Shown: piece by piece, positions 1-7,490 of the stretch
Layout of the letters: each line of letters begins with the position of its first letter
Position numbering within the stretch: position 1 is the first letter of the stretch
Source of the DNA: an uncultured beta proteobacterium
GTDB taxonomy: Bacteria; Pseudomonadota; Gammaproteobacteria; Burkholderiales; Burkholderiaceae_C
Assembly: GCA_903894475.1 (NCBI GenBank)
Contig: CAITQH010000169.1
Span: forward strand, 1-43,250
Direction of reading: 5' to 3'
DNA length: 43,250 bases
The notes under the pieces: generated by a model
What the model was told of the DNA's origin: nothing
What the model saw: only the letters and a program-made list of their open reading frames with translations
The model's database searches: none
Made by a program: the position numbers and the translations under genes

Positions 1-377
1 CGAAGACTCGGCCACGAACATTGTCGGGGTCAACACGGCGCTAAGCTTGGATCTGGATTCGACAGGCGCGATCAGCGATGCCAGTGCAACGAGTGTCACT
101 GTCACGAATCTAGCGGATGTGAACGGGGCATCGATCAGCTTGGGTGGTGGGACGTTCAATGCGGGGACGCTGACGTTCAACTCCGCTGGTGCGGTGGTGA
201 TCAGCGAAGACTCGGCCACGAACATTGTCGGGGTCAACACGGCGCTAAGCTTGGATCTGGATTCGACAGGCGCGATCAGCGATACCAGTGCGACGAGTGT
301 CACCGTGACGAATCTTGCCGATGTGAATGGGACATCGATTAGTCTCGGCGGTGGGACGTTCAATGCGGGGACCTTGA
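1..377 (+). repeat. Tandem 204-bp repeat (one full unit plus a partial unit)
   Basis: The sequence starting at base 1 (CGAAGACTCGGCCACGAAC) recurs at base 205, a 204-bp or 68-codon period. The copies are nearly identical at DNA level, with only scattered substitutions in the second half (for example GCCAGTGCAACG against ACCAGTGCGACG). Such similarity points to recent unit duplication or homogenisation within the adhesin gene. Repeats of this kind are also prone to assembly collapse and misjoining. Confidence 0.85.
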
Positions 378-445
378 CGTCAGGATGCTTCTTGACAAAG
401 GCGGTCTTCAGGTCACCGATCATCGACTCCTTCATCGAGGTGTAG
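2..445 (+). CDS. Fragment of a repeat-rich surface adhesin (start outside window, 3' end replaced)
   Basis: The frame is open from base 2 with no start codon, so the gene begins outside the window. The peptide is two copies of a 68-residue unit rich in Gly, Ser, Thr, Ala and Asn, with phrases such as SISLGGGTFNAGTLT and ATSVTVTNLADVNG. This composition is typical of beta-helical filamentous haemagglutinin or autotransporter-type adhesins, which are secreted and act at the cell surface. The second copy is cut short near base 376. The remaining ~23 codons to the stop at 443-445 read through antisense sequence of another gene and are not adhesin. No secretion domain is visible here, so the secretion route is unknown. 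Confidence 0.6.
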   Translation, partial: EDSATNIVGVNTALSLDLDSTGAISDASATSVTVTNLADVNGASISLGGGTFNAGTLTFNSAGAVVISEDSATNIVGVNTALSLDLDSTGAISDTSATSVTVTNLADVNGTSISLGGGTFNAGTLTSGCFLTKAVFRSPIIDSFIEV

Positions 446-537
446 ACAAACAGCTTCTGCTCGGCACTGGCAGCGCTGGAGACAAGCCCCACCAGAGCCG
501 TCAGAACAAACAGAGAAAGGCTCTTGCAAAAACGCAC
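379..537 (-). pseudogene. 5' fragment of an extracellular solute-binding protein gene (ABC importer)
   Basis: Reading leftwards from a GTG at 537, preceded by GAGGAG about 7 bases upstream, gives 53 residues. They start with a Lys/Arg-positive N-terminus and a hydrophobic signal peptide ending SSAASAEQ, followed by LFVYTSMKESMIGDLKTAF and KKHPD. This opening is characteristic of family 1 iron/spermidine-type periplasmic binding proteins. The similarity stops at about 370-381, where the adhesin repeat begins on the other strand, so only the N-terminus is present. The gene lies 61 bp downstream of rarA in the same orientation. It could be a real disrupted gene or half of an assembly misjoin. 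Confidence 0.6.
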
Positions 538-598
538 AATCGTTCTCCTCAATAGTCAACGTGAATACGGGTCAATACCTGATTATGACGACTCAGAG

Positions 599-1912
599 CT
601 ACCCATCCGGTGGCGTGATGGTTCTGACCGAGTCCATGTTGAGTTGCCGCAATTGACGCAGCTTTTCTGCGATCCGGATCTCCAGTCCACGCTCCACCGG
701 TCGGTAGAAGCCGGGCACCGTCATGCCATCAGGCAGGTAGGTCTCGCCTGCGGCGAAACCGCCCGCTTCGTCATGCGCGTAGCGATAGCCCTTGCCGTAG
801 TCGAGATCTTTCATGAGTCGGGTCGGGGCATTGCGCAAGCGCATCGGTACCGGCCGTGTTCCATCATCCTTGACGAAAGCCTTGACCTCCTTGAAGGCCT
901 TGTACACCGCGTTCGACTTGGGCGCCACGGCCAGATAGACCACGCATTCGGCCAGCGCCAGTTCTCCTTCGGGGCTGCCCAGGCGCTCAAACACTTCGGT
1001 TGCGTCCAGCGCCAGTCGCAAGGCTCTCGGATCGGCTAGGCCAATGTCTTCGCTCGCCATGCGTATCAGGCGCCGCCCAAGGTAGCGCGGATCGACACCG
1101 CCATCGAGCATGCGAACCAGCCAGTACAGCGCGGCGTCCGGATCCGAGCCACGCACCGATTTATGCAGTGCTGAAATCGTGTCGTAGAACTGTTCGCCGC
1201 CCTTGTCATAGCGGCGCATTCGTTCACCCAGCACCTTGAGCAGCCAGACATCGCTCACTTCGGTCAATTGCTGCTGAGTCGCCGCTACCGCCAGCGTCTC
1301 CAGTGTGTTGAGCAATCGCCTGGCATCGCCGTCGGCGTAGGCCACCAAACGCTCTGCCGCTGCAACCTCGATATTGGGCAGGGCGCCAGCGGCCTGAGCT
1401 CTTTCGATGATCTGAATCAGGTCGGCATGCGACAAAGGCTGCAGCACGTACACCGCCGCGCGTGACAACAGGGCCGAGTTAACTTCAAACGAGGGGTTCT
1501 CGGTGGTGGCACCGATGAAGGTGAAGAGGCCGCTCTCGACGTGCGGCAAAAAGGCATCCTGCTGGCTCTTGTTGAAACGGTGCACTTCATCGACAAAGAC
1601 GATGGTGCGCCGGCCCTCCTGCTGCGCCAATAACGCCTTTTCGACCGCCTCACGAATATCCTTCACGCCACCGAGCACCGCTGCAATGCTGATGAACTGT
1701 GCGTCGAAAGCGTCGGCCATCAGCCGCGCGATGGTGGTCTTGCCGGTGCCTGGTGGACCCCACAAAATACAACTGTGCGGCTGACCCGACTCAAAGGCGA
1801 CACGCAGCGCCATACCCTCACCCAGGAGGTGTTGCTGGCCGATCACCTCGGCCAGTGTCTTTGGGCGCAGCCGCTCTGCCAGCGGCTGATGATGAGAGGG
1901 CGTGGAGTTCAT
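599..1912 (-). CDS. rarA: Replication-associated recombination protein A (RarA/MgsA-type AAA+ ATPase)
   Basis: The 437-residue product is full length for RarA. This family works at stalled replication forks and ssDNA gaps as a clamp-loader-like tetramer. A Walker A motif GPPGTGKT lies at residues 52-59, a Walker B/DEVH segment (VFVDEVHRF) near 105-113, and the sensor region GATTENPSFEVN follows. The C-terminal MgsA half carries the conserved stretch around SEDIGLADPRAL. The family N-terminal phrase PLAERLRPKTLAEVIGQ supports the chosen ATG. In many betaproteobacteria rarA lies in a lolA-rarA-serS cluster, but neither neighbour is seen here; downstream is the truncated binding-protein gene. 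Confidence 0.95.
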   Translation of the reverse strand: MNSTPSHHQPLAERLRPKTLAEVIGQQHLLGEGMALRVAFESGQPHSCILWGPPGTGKTTIARLMADAFDAQFISIAAVLGGVKDIREAVEKALLAQQEGRRTIVFVDEVHRFNKSQQDAFLPHVESGLFTFIGATTENPSFEVNSALLSRAAVYVLQPLSHADLIQIIERAQAAGALPNIEVAAAERLVAYADGDARRLLNTLETLAVAATQQQLTEVSDVWLLKVLGERMRRYDKGGEQFYDTISALHKSVRGSDPDAALYWLVRMLDGGVDPRYLGRRLIRMASEDIGLADPRALRLALDATEVFERLGSPEGELALAECVVYLAVAPKSNAVYKAFKEVKAFVKDDGTRPVPMRLRNAPTRLMKDLDYGKGYRYAHDEAGGFAAGETYLPDGMTVPGFYRPVERGLEIRIAEKLRQLRQLNMDSVRTITPPDG

Positions 1913-2000
1913 CAGTCTCTATTGTGGACTACCGGCCCACAGGTCGCTCGAGTCAGCACCCCGGACCGGTGCACAAAGGTGCGATACTTGGCTTGAAGTG

Positions 2001-2039
2001 GTTGAAATGCCTTTCCGTATCCGCACCACTCATTTCAAC
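2001..2039. promoter_or_regulatory. 9-bp perfect inverted repeat upstream of the hemerythrin gene
   Basis: GTTGAAATG at 2001-2009 is matched by CATTTCAAC at 2031-2039, with 21 bases between. It ends 13 bp before the hemerythrin start, inside the 140-bp gap shared with divergent rarA. The position suits an operator or a 5' leader hairpin. I do not recognise it as a known FNR, NsrR or NorR site. Confidence 0.35.
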
Positions 2040-2052
2040 TTAGGGCACCCCC

Positions 2053-2505
2053 ATGAGCATTCCCACGCAAGTTCTTCCTGATCATCACCGGCATTGCGAC
2101 GATCTGTTCGTTGCGGCCGAAGAATCCGCTCAGCGCGGCGACTGGGCAGCTGCCGCACCGGCTTTCAAGCGTTTCCAGGACCAGATGACAGCGCACTTTG
2201 CGGCCGAGGAGGAGTTGCTGTTCCCGGCGTTCGAAGCCGCTACCGGCATGAGCGCAGGCCCGACCCAGATGATGCGCCACGAGCATGAACAGATGCGCTC
2301 TTTGCTGTCGCAGCTCGCCGCGGCCTGCGACGCCCACGACGGCGACAGCTACGACGGTGTCGGCGAAACTTTGCTGATGCTGATGCAACAGCACAACATG
2401 AAGGAAGAAAACATCCTTTATCCCATGTGCGATCAGGCACTCGGAGCACAGGCGCAAAGCCTTGCTGCAAAAATCGGCGCGACGCTAGAAAAAGGGCATG
2501 CCTGA
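2053..2505 (+). CDS. Hemerythrin-like (HHE cation-binding) domain protein
   Basis: The 150-residue protein is a single four-helix hemerythrin-like domain expected to bind a non-haem di-iron centre. The ligand pattern is visible: HHRH at 11-14, HFAAEEE at 48-54, HEH at 76-78 and HNMKEEN at 114-120. There is no signal peptide, so it is cytoplasmic. Relatives sense or store O2, handle NO, or take part in Fe-S repair (YtfE/RIC type). This protein lacks the N-terminal ScdA/YtfE Cys segment, so RIC function cannot be assumed. The gene overlaps the DUF2249 gene by 8 bp (2498-2505), so the two are probably co-translated. A 9-bp inverted repeat lies just upstream. Confidence 0.85.
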   Translation: MSIPTQVLPDHHRHCDDLFVAAEESAQRGDWAAAAPAFKRFQDQMTAHFAAEEELLFPAFEAATGMSAGPTQMMRHEHEQMRSLLSQLAAACDAHDGDSYDGVGETLLMLMQQHNMKEENILYPMCDQALGAQAQSLAAKIGATLEKGHA

Positions 2506-2719
2506 ACCCCGGGTGATCGACGGCCGCGATATGGAGCCGCCGGAGCCGCTCCAGCGGGCGCTGGTCGAACTGGCTACCCTGGCCTTCGGCGAGGAACTTG
2601 TGATGTTGCTGAATTGCGAGCCCTTGCCGCTGTACGCGATTCTTGATCGCAGCGGTTACCGCTACCGCACCGAGCGTCGGGCCGACGGCAGCAACGAGGT
2701 TCACATACAAAATGGCTAG
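2498..2719 (+). CDS. DUF2249 domain protein
   Basis: The 73-residue protein matches the small DUF2249 fold, with the typical opening IDGRDMEPPEPLQ and a central FGEELVMLLNCEPLPLYAIL segment. DUF2249 is related in shape to the TusA/SirA family. It recurs next to hemerythrin-like proteins and in nitrogen-oxide respiration clusters, but its biochemical role is unknown. The start overlaps the hemerythrin gene by 8 bp and the end overlaps the membrane-protein gene by 8 bp (2712-2719). The three genes therefore form one tightly coupled unit. No transmembrane segment or metal-binding cysteine cluster is visible. Confidence 0.8.
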   Translation: MPEPRVIDGRDMEPPEPLQRALVELATLAFGEELVMLLNCEPLPLYAILDRSGYRYRTERRADGSNEVHIQNG

Positions 2720-4061
2720 AACTTCAATGCAACCCGCCTTGTCGTTCGAACAGGCGCCACCGATATCGGTGCCCTACCGGTTTTTCCTCACCGCACCAAT
2801 GTTTGGCGCCGTCGCCGGGCTGGTGATGGCGGTGCTCGGGCCGCCAACCCTTGAGTCGCGCTGGTCCTCCGGCGCGCTGGCGATGACCCATTTGATCGTC
2901 GTCGATTTCATGCTGCAGGCGATGTGCGGTTCCCTGCTGCAATTCGTCGCGGTGGTAGCCGGCGCCAACATCTGGCGTCCACGCCTGGTCGCTCGCATCG
3001 TCCATCCTCTGATCACCGCGGGGGCGATATTCCTCGCTTCGGCATTCCTGCTGGGGCAGCAGGTGCTGTTCCTGGTGGCCGCGGCGGTATTCATAACGGC
3101 TCTGGGTCTGTTCCTCACCGTCATGGCCATCGCGCTGCTGCGCACTCCAGCGCGCGGCATGTCAATCCACGTCCTGCGCCTGGCCGTGCTCGGCCTGCTG
3201 GTAACGGTGGCACTCGGCGCGACGCTGGCGCTCACGCTGGGCCTGGAGGAGCATCTGCAAACCGACTGGTCGCTGCTTGCGCTCATCAACGTTCATGTCG
3301 CCTGGGGACTCGGTGGCTGGGCCTTGATGCTGGTGATCGGTGTTTCGTATCTGGTGGTGCCGATGTTTCAATTGACGCCGTCCTATCCGGTGTGGCTGAC
3401 GCGCCTCGTGCCGGCCGGATTGTTTCTCGTGCTCTGTCTGTGGTCGCTGCAGTTGGTCGCTCCCAGCAAGTTGATGCAGGCATTGCAGCCCGGCGTGGCG
3501 CTGGTCGGGATGTTGCTGGCGATTTTTTATGCCGCGACGACGCTTTGGCTGCAATCGCGCCGCCGGCGCCGCCACGCCGATCCCACATTGGTTTTCTGGC
3601 GCGGCGCGATGGTGTCGCTGCTCGCTTTCGCCTTGTCCTGGATCGTGTTCGAAGCAATGCCGCAGTTGGGCGGCAGGCTGAACGCGCCGCTTTGGCTCGG
3701 CGTCCTGGCCATTCCCGGTCTGTTTCTCTCGGTGATCACGGGCATGCTGTACAAGATCATGCCGTTTCTCAACTGGTTGCATTTGCAGCAGCAGGGTGGC
3801 ACGGTGATGACGGCGCCAAATATGAAGCAGATGATTCCAGAAAACGCGATGCGCGGCCAGATGCGACTGCATTTCGCCGCGCTGGGATTGCTGCTGGCGG
3901 CAGTGTTGTGGCCCGCACTGGCACTGCCTGCCGGCCTGGCGTTCGCGGCTTCCTGCCTCTGGCTGGAATGGAACCTGATCGGCGCCGCGCGTGTGTATGC
4001 GCGGTTCCGCGACAATATTCGCGGCGCCACCGGCAGCGCCGCGGAGTCGGGTCGATCCTAG
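2712..4061 (+). CDS. Polytopic membrane protein, possibly distantly related to haem-copper oxidase subunit I/NnrS-like proteins
   Basis: I placed the start at ATG 2712 (MARTSMQPAL), which overlaps the preceding stop by 8 bp. An upstream TTG at 2643 would overlap DUF2249 heavily. The 449-residue product has about twelve hydrophobic helices. Histidines sit within or next to helices, notably H60 (MTHLIVVDF) and H195 (NVHVAWGLGGW); the latter phrase recalls the HVHxxxxGW pattern of haem-copper oxidase-like and NnrS-like proteins. That relationship is an inference from pattern only. The Gly/Pro-containing segment VIGVSYLVVPMFQ follows. Context with hemerythrin and DUF2249 suggests a role in O2 or NO handling at the inner membrane. 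No function can be assigned firmly. Confidence 0.7.
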   Translation: MARTSMQPALSFEQAPPISVPYRFFLTAPMFGAVAGLVMAVLGPPTLESRWSSGALAMTHLIVVDFMLQAMCGSLLQFVAVVAGANIWRPRLVARIVHPLITAGAIFLASAFLLGQQVLFLVAAAVFITALGLFLTVMAIALLRTPARGMSIHVLRLAVLGLLVTVALGATLALTLGLEEHLQTDWSLLALINVHVAWGLGGWALMLVIGVSYLVVPMFQLTPSYPVWLTRLVPAGLFLVLCLWSLQLVAPSKLMQALQPGVALVGMLLAIFYAATTLWLQSRRRRRHADPTLVFWRGAMVSLLAFALSWIVFEAMPQLGGRLNAPLWLGVLAIPGLFLSVITGMLYKIMPFLNWLHLQQQGGTVMTAPNMKQMIPENAMRGQMRLHFAALGLLLAAVLWPALALPAGLAFAASCLWLEWNLIGAARVYARFRDNIRGATGSAAESGRS

Positions 4062-4129
4062 AACACCATCACCGGACTGATCACCGCAGCGTTTGCCAAC
4101 CTTTCGAAGCCAAGGCAACTGAACTGATC

Positions 4130-4570
4130 TCACCCCCTGGACGCCGCATTCGTGTTCGCTCCAGTGTCCGGAGCATCGACGCCTGGCTGCTGCCGGCGAC
4201 CGATTGAATAGAAGATCAACTGCGCCAAACCAATTGCGATTGGGATCAAGCCCCAAGCGGCTTTGCTGCTATCACCATTGATCATCATGGCTGCCGCGAT
4301 GGCCAATCCCAACAACAGCCAGATCAAGCCCCAGCGCAAGTTGCTGACGAGTGAGCTCTCTGACCTGCTTCGTCCCTGAAAGAACTCAGCCGGCAAGGGC
4401 GGCACCTCCATGCCCCGCTCAATTGCCATCAGCCGCTCCTTATGGTGCAATTCAAATATGTGAATCTTCTTTTGGTGGTCCAGCCAGAGCGCCAGCATCC
4501 CGACACCGATGCCCATGATGATGGCAACCAGCGGAACGAGAAAGGGCATAACGTGACGAAATTCAGACAT
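4130..4570 (-). CDS. DUF6249-like small inner-membrane protein
   Basis: The 146-residue product starts at ATG 4570 with AAGGA about 7 bases upstream; the longer frame to 4657 adds a non-conserved leader. An N-terminal membrane helix (FLVPLVAIIMGIGVGMLAL) is followed by a basic, amphipathic stretch (HKERLMAIERGMEVPPLP). Two more helices follow around residues 80-125. The ERLMAIERGMEVPP phrase is typical of DUF6249-type proteins, which often sit beside ECF sigma factors. It is divergent from the ECF sigma gene, which fits a role in or under control of that sigma factor. The C-terminus is polar. Function is unknown. Confidence 0.7.
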   Translation of the reverse strand: MSEFRHVMPFLVPLVAIIMGIGVGMLALWLDHQKKIHIFELHHKERLMAIERGMEVPPLPAEFFQGRSRSESSLVSNLRWGLIWLLLGLAIAAAMMINGDSSKAAWGLIPIAIGLAQLIFYSIGRRQQPGVDAPDTGANTNAASRG

Positions 4571-4603
4571 ATCAAATTCCTTGTGGAGTGAGTGATCAAG
4601 CTT

Positions 4604-4632
4604 GATACTTGCCACACAGTGAGATGGTTTCA
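4604..4632 (-). promoter_or_regulatory. Possible ECF-type promoter for the DUF6249-like gene
   Basis: On the minus strand TGAAACC (4632-4626) is followed after 16 bases by AGTATC (4609-4604). This resembles the GAAC-type -35 and GTATC/GTCTA-type -10 elements used by ECF sigma factors. The start point would fall near 4597, giving a ~27-nt leader that contains the AAGGA ribosome site. Assignment to the adjacent sigma factor is inference. Confidence 0.3.
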
Positions 4633-4697
4633 GATGAACTGAAAAATATTTCTGCAAATTGCCGAAACCGATTTGAGTCCCTGAGGTACCAATACGT

Positions 4698-5315
4698 ATG
4701 CAAGTCGCTTCGCCATTCAGATCGGATCCAGTGCCAAGCGACGCCGCTCTGCGCGATGCTGATATTCAAGCGGCACTGCAGGCAGGCCAGACCTCCGAAG
4801 CGTTTGCCGTGCTGCTTGATCGTTACGAGGCAAAGGTATTTCGACTGTGCATGTCCATGTTGCGGGACTCAGCGCTGGCGCAGGATATCGCTCAGGAGGT
4901 CTTTCTTCGAGTCTGGCGATTCCTGTCCCACTACGACGCGCGTATCGGCGCCTTTTCGACCTGGATTTTTGCAATTGCACGCAACCAGTGTCTGTCGGCC
5001 TTGAACAGGCCGCATGCCTGCGAGGTCCCGCTTGACGAGTCCGAAGTATGGCAACAGGCAGCACAAATACCGGTTCCTTCTGCTGCAAACGATACTGCCT
5101 CGCTGATCTGGCTTCGCAGTCTGGTGGACGCCTTGCCATCAAGGTATCGGACCACGCTGACCCTCTACTATTTTGAGGAGTGCTCTGTGTCAGAGGTAGC
5201 GAGCTTGCTTGGAGTACCCGAGGGCACGGTCAAAACCCACCTGCATCGCGCGCGCAGCATGATGCACCAGGCCTTGAAGCAGCATGGTCTGGCTGATTTC
5301 ACACTGTGGTCATAA
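4698..5315 (+). CDS. ECF-family RNA polymerase sigma factor
   Basis: The 205-residue protein has a sigma region 2 at about 38-103, including DIAQEVFLRVWRFLSHYD and the FSTWIFAIARN recognition helix. A sigma region 4 follows at about 137-192, with LPSRYRTTLTLYYFEECSV and the helix-turn-helix VSEVASLLGVPEGTVKTHL. It would direct RNA polymerase to a small regulon. The next gene starts 12 bp later and encodes a protein with a cytoplasmic N-terminus and two membrane helices, the usual arrangement for a cognate anti-sigma factor. A divergent DUF6249-like gene completes the locus. The N-terminal ~30 residues are not conserved sigma sequence, and a slightly later start cannot be excluded. Confidence 0.9.
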   Translation: MQVASPFRSDPVPSDAALRDADIQAALQAGQTSEAFAVLLDRYEAKVFRLCMSMLRDSALAQDIAQEVFLRVWRFLSHYDARIGAFSTWIFAIARNQCLSALNRPHACEVPLDESEVWQQAAQIPVPSAANDTASLIWLRSLVDALPSRYRTTLTLYYFEECSVSEVASLLGVPEGTVKTHLHRARSMMHQALKQHGLADFTLWS

Positions 5316-5327
5316 GGAAAACGCACT

Positions 5328-5774
5328 ATGTCTGATGACATGTCTATGCCGACGGACGCTTCCACTACTTCACCCAATCCTGATTCTCTGGACCGCGCCC
5401 TGCGCCGGAGCATCGTGCCACCATCGGTGCCGCCAGAATTGAGGTCAATGCTGATGGCGATCATCCGCAACGATGATCCTGACCTGGAAGCACGCCGTTT
5501 TTACCTGGAAGTTGAGTATCAAAGGGAGATCCAGCGGCTCCAGTCGGGCTATGTTCAATTGCGGCGTCACAGCCTGGCCGTCGTCATCGCAAGCACCTTC
5601 GCCGCAGGCGTCTGCGCGAGCTTGCTTGTGCCATGGCTTTATGACCATATGGGATCAGATCTTTCGCTCACCATGCCTTTTGTCGCCGCTGTGATCGGAG
5701 CGGCGGCCGGCGCAAGCGTCTGGATTGAGCGGTTCGGTCGCGCAGCACGACGACCTGCGCGGCGACAGGGATGA
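5328..5774 (+). CDS. Small membrane protein, candidate anti-sigma factor
   Basis: The 148-residue product has an acidic Ser/Thr-rich N-terminus and a helical charged stretch (RRFYLEVEYQREIQRLQSG). Two hydrophobic segments follow, near residues 84-103 and 112-131, and the C-terminus is Arg-rich. It starts 12 bp after the ECF sigma stop and is surely co-transcribed. A cytoplasmic helical region ahead of membrane anchors matches the general plan of membrane anti-sigma factors. No zinc-binding HxxxCxxC motif is present, so it is not a classical ZAS protein. Function is inferred from position and layout only. Confidence 0.6.
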   Translation: MSDDMSMPTDASTTSPNPDSLDRALRRSIVPPSVPPELRSMLMAIIRNDDPDLEARRFYLEVEYQREIQRLQSGYVQLRRHSLAVVIASTFAAGVCASLLVPWLYDHMGSDLSLTMPFVAAVIGAAAGASVWIERFGRAARRPARRQG

Positions 5775-5817
5775 CAGGCAGACCCAATCGTGATGTTGGA
5801 TTACCCCGACGCCGACA

Positions 5818-5835
5818 TTGACTTCGGAAAGTCGA
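5818..5835. terminator. Weak hairpin between convergent genes
   Basis: TTGACTT and AAGTCGA around a 4-base loop form a 7-bp stem with one G-T pair. It lies in the 88-bp gap between the putative anti-sigma gene and the convergent protease gene. No U-run follows on either strand, so termination is only a guess from position. Confidence 0.25.
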
Positions 5836-5862
5836 CGACCGGCATTGTGGCGCTGACTTCAT

Positions 5863-7419
5863 CTACTTATCCTTGGCGCGCCACACTTTCATCAGGAGTT
5901 CCGACCCTTGCGACCGGATGCTGTTGCTGGTCAGAATTTCTTCGGTGGCGGCCAGCATGTCCTTGTGACGGAAAACGACGCTTTCACCACCTGTCATTTC
6001 GATGTCAAATGCAACAAACTCATCTTTCATGTCTCGCAGCAAGGCCACCAGGTGCGCGAGGCTTCGCACGGAAGTGCCATTGACCGATTTGATGACGCGA
6101 GATGACAAGTTGCTGTAGCCAGTCGCTACTTTGTGCGGGAAGAATGGAGCAGAGATGACAACCAACTCTTCTTTTTCTTTGGTCGCATTGTCGCCACGTC
6201 GTGTCACCAAGGGGTTGCCAGTCAAGCTCCAGTTGACCATGGCGTTGATCACGGAGGCGTTGGATGGCACTGCACTCTGATACCCAGGCAGCATGTCCGC
6301 CGTGGCCTTGGTCAGAACCATGGGGCCGTAAATAAAATAAGGCGGATAGGTGCCTACGAGTTCAGGTATCAATTTGGAAACGCTACTCAGCACCGGTAGC
6401 TGAATCGATACCACCTCGCCTGCGCGCAACACCGTCATGGGCACGAACCCGTTCTTCGCCACTTTTTGCGCCAGATAGTGCATCCTGACGCGCAGACCGC
6501 CGCTCACAGTGACCATGCCCTGTGCATCCACGGGGGTGTCGCCAATATGAGTCACCACATCCCACTTCCTGAGCGGGTAGTCTGAATCCGACCGCACGGG
6601 TTGATAGACGACCAATCCCTTCGCGTCTTTATCGAGTTTCAAGAATGCGCGTAGCGCCGGGTTTTCCAGGGTCTGAAAGCTGTCAAAGATCGCCGGCTTT
6701 CCATCAAAACGGCCGTCAGCAATGTCTTTCAGGAACAGCTCAATTTCTTCGTTCGGAATGATATAGCCGATGTTCTGTGCGTTGGGAATATTGGAGAAGA
6801 TCAATCCGATCATCTTCTCGCCCGCCACCACGGGTCCGCCACTGTTTCCTGGATTGATCGCCGCATCCACCTGAATTCGCAAACCCGAAACCTGATGTTT
6901 GTAGCCGACAAACTCAATCCGCGAAACAATGCCTTTGGTGATCGATTGCGAGTCCCCACCAGCCGGGAAACCATACGCCAGCACGGCATCCTTGATGCTC
7001 GGCAACGAGCTGGCCCGGGGCAAGGGGCTGTGGGTTATGAAGAAGCTCTCATCTTCCAGCTTCAGAATGGCCAAGTCGATGCCCGGTGCAATGAACTCCA
7101 CCGTTGCGGCCATTTTGTCACCAGACTCGTTTGCCTGTATCTGGATTTCGCTGGCATACAAGGCGACATGCGCATTGGTCAATATCCGCCTGCCCTCTAT
7201 CACCACGCCTGAGCCGGTCACACTCGCCGGCGACTGTTTGTTCCATGGTTTGAACGGGTCTGGATTGAGGCGTGTAGCAAAAATCTTCACCACAGAATTG
7301 GAGAGCGCTTTGTTCGCGTCCACCTCGCTTGAATCGGCGGCAATTGTCGGCAAGCACGTAGCAGCAGCGCAGGCAAACAGCAGTCTGCCTAGGGTGCTGT
7401 AGAGGGTGCAAGAGCTCAT
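5863..7419 (-). CDS. Periplasmic HtrA/Deg-like trypsin-fold serine protease with PDZ-like regions
   Basis: The 518-residue protein begins with a signal peptide (GRLLFACAAATCLPTIAADS), which places it in the periplasm. The S1C catalytic triad is visible: His84 in LTNAHV, Asp115 in GIDLAILK and Ser193 in NPGNSGGP. Two PDZ-like regions follow, around 255-345 and 430-495. The spacing and the SIKDAVLAYGFPAGGDS segment are closer to plant Deg-type and bacterial Deg-like proteases than to classical DegP/DegS. The expected role is cleavage of misfolded envelope proteins. It is transcribed alone, 71 bp downstream of the hydantoinase gene, with a small GCTCCA/TGGAGC hairpin at 7441-7461 between them. 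No convincing ribosome site precedes the ATG. Confidence 0.85.
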   Translation of the reverse strand: MSSCTLYSTLGRLLFACAAATCLPTIAADSSEVDANKALSNSVVKIFATRLNPDPFKPWNKQSPASVTGSGVVIEGRRILTNAHVALYASEIQIQANESGDKMAATVEFIAPGIDLAILKLEDESFFITHSPLPRASSLPSIKDAVLAYGFPAGGDSQSITKGIVSRIEFVGYKHQVSGLRIQVDAAINPGNSGGPVVAGEKMIGLIFSNIPNAQNIGYIIPNEEIELFLKDIADGRFDGKPAIFDSFQTLENPALRAFLKLDKDAKGLVVYQPVRSDSDYPLRKWDVVTHIGDTPVDAQGMVTVSGGLRVRMHYLAQKVAKNGFVPMTVLRAGEVVSIQLPVLSSVSKLIPELVGTYPPYFIYGPMVLTKATADMLPGYQSAVPSNASVINAMVNWSLTGNPLVTRRGDNATKEKEELVVISAPFFPHKVATGYSNLSSRVIKSVNGTSVRSLAHLVALLRDMKDEFVAFDIEMTGGESVVFRHKDMLAATEEILTSNSIRSQGSELLMKVWRAKDK

Positions 7420-7490
7420 GATGAAGTGTGAAGAGTGGGCGCTCCAATCAGGGAATGGAGCAATATGAAAGTCTAGTGCATTCTATGGGT

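Noticed and set aside
2643-2711. TTG start extending the membrane protein by 23 residues
   Set aside because: The extension lies wholly within DUF2249 and is not hydrophobic or conserved in style. ATG 2712 matches the 8-bp overlap pattern of the preceding pair.
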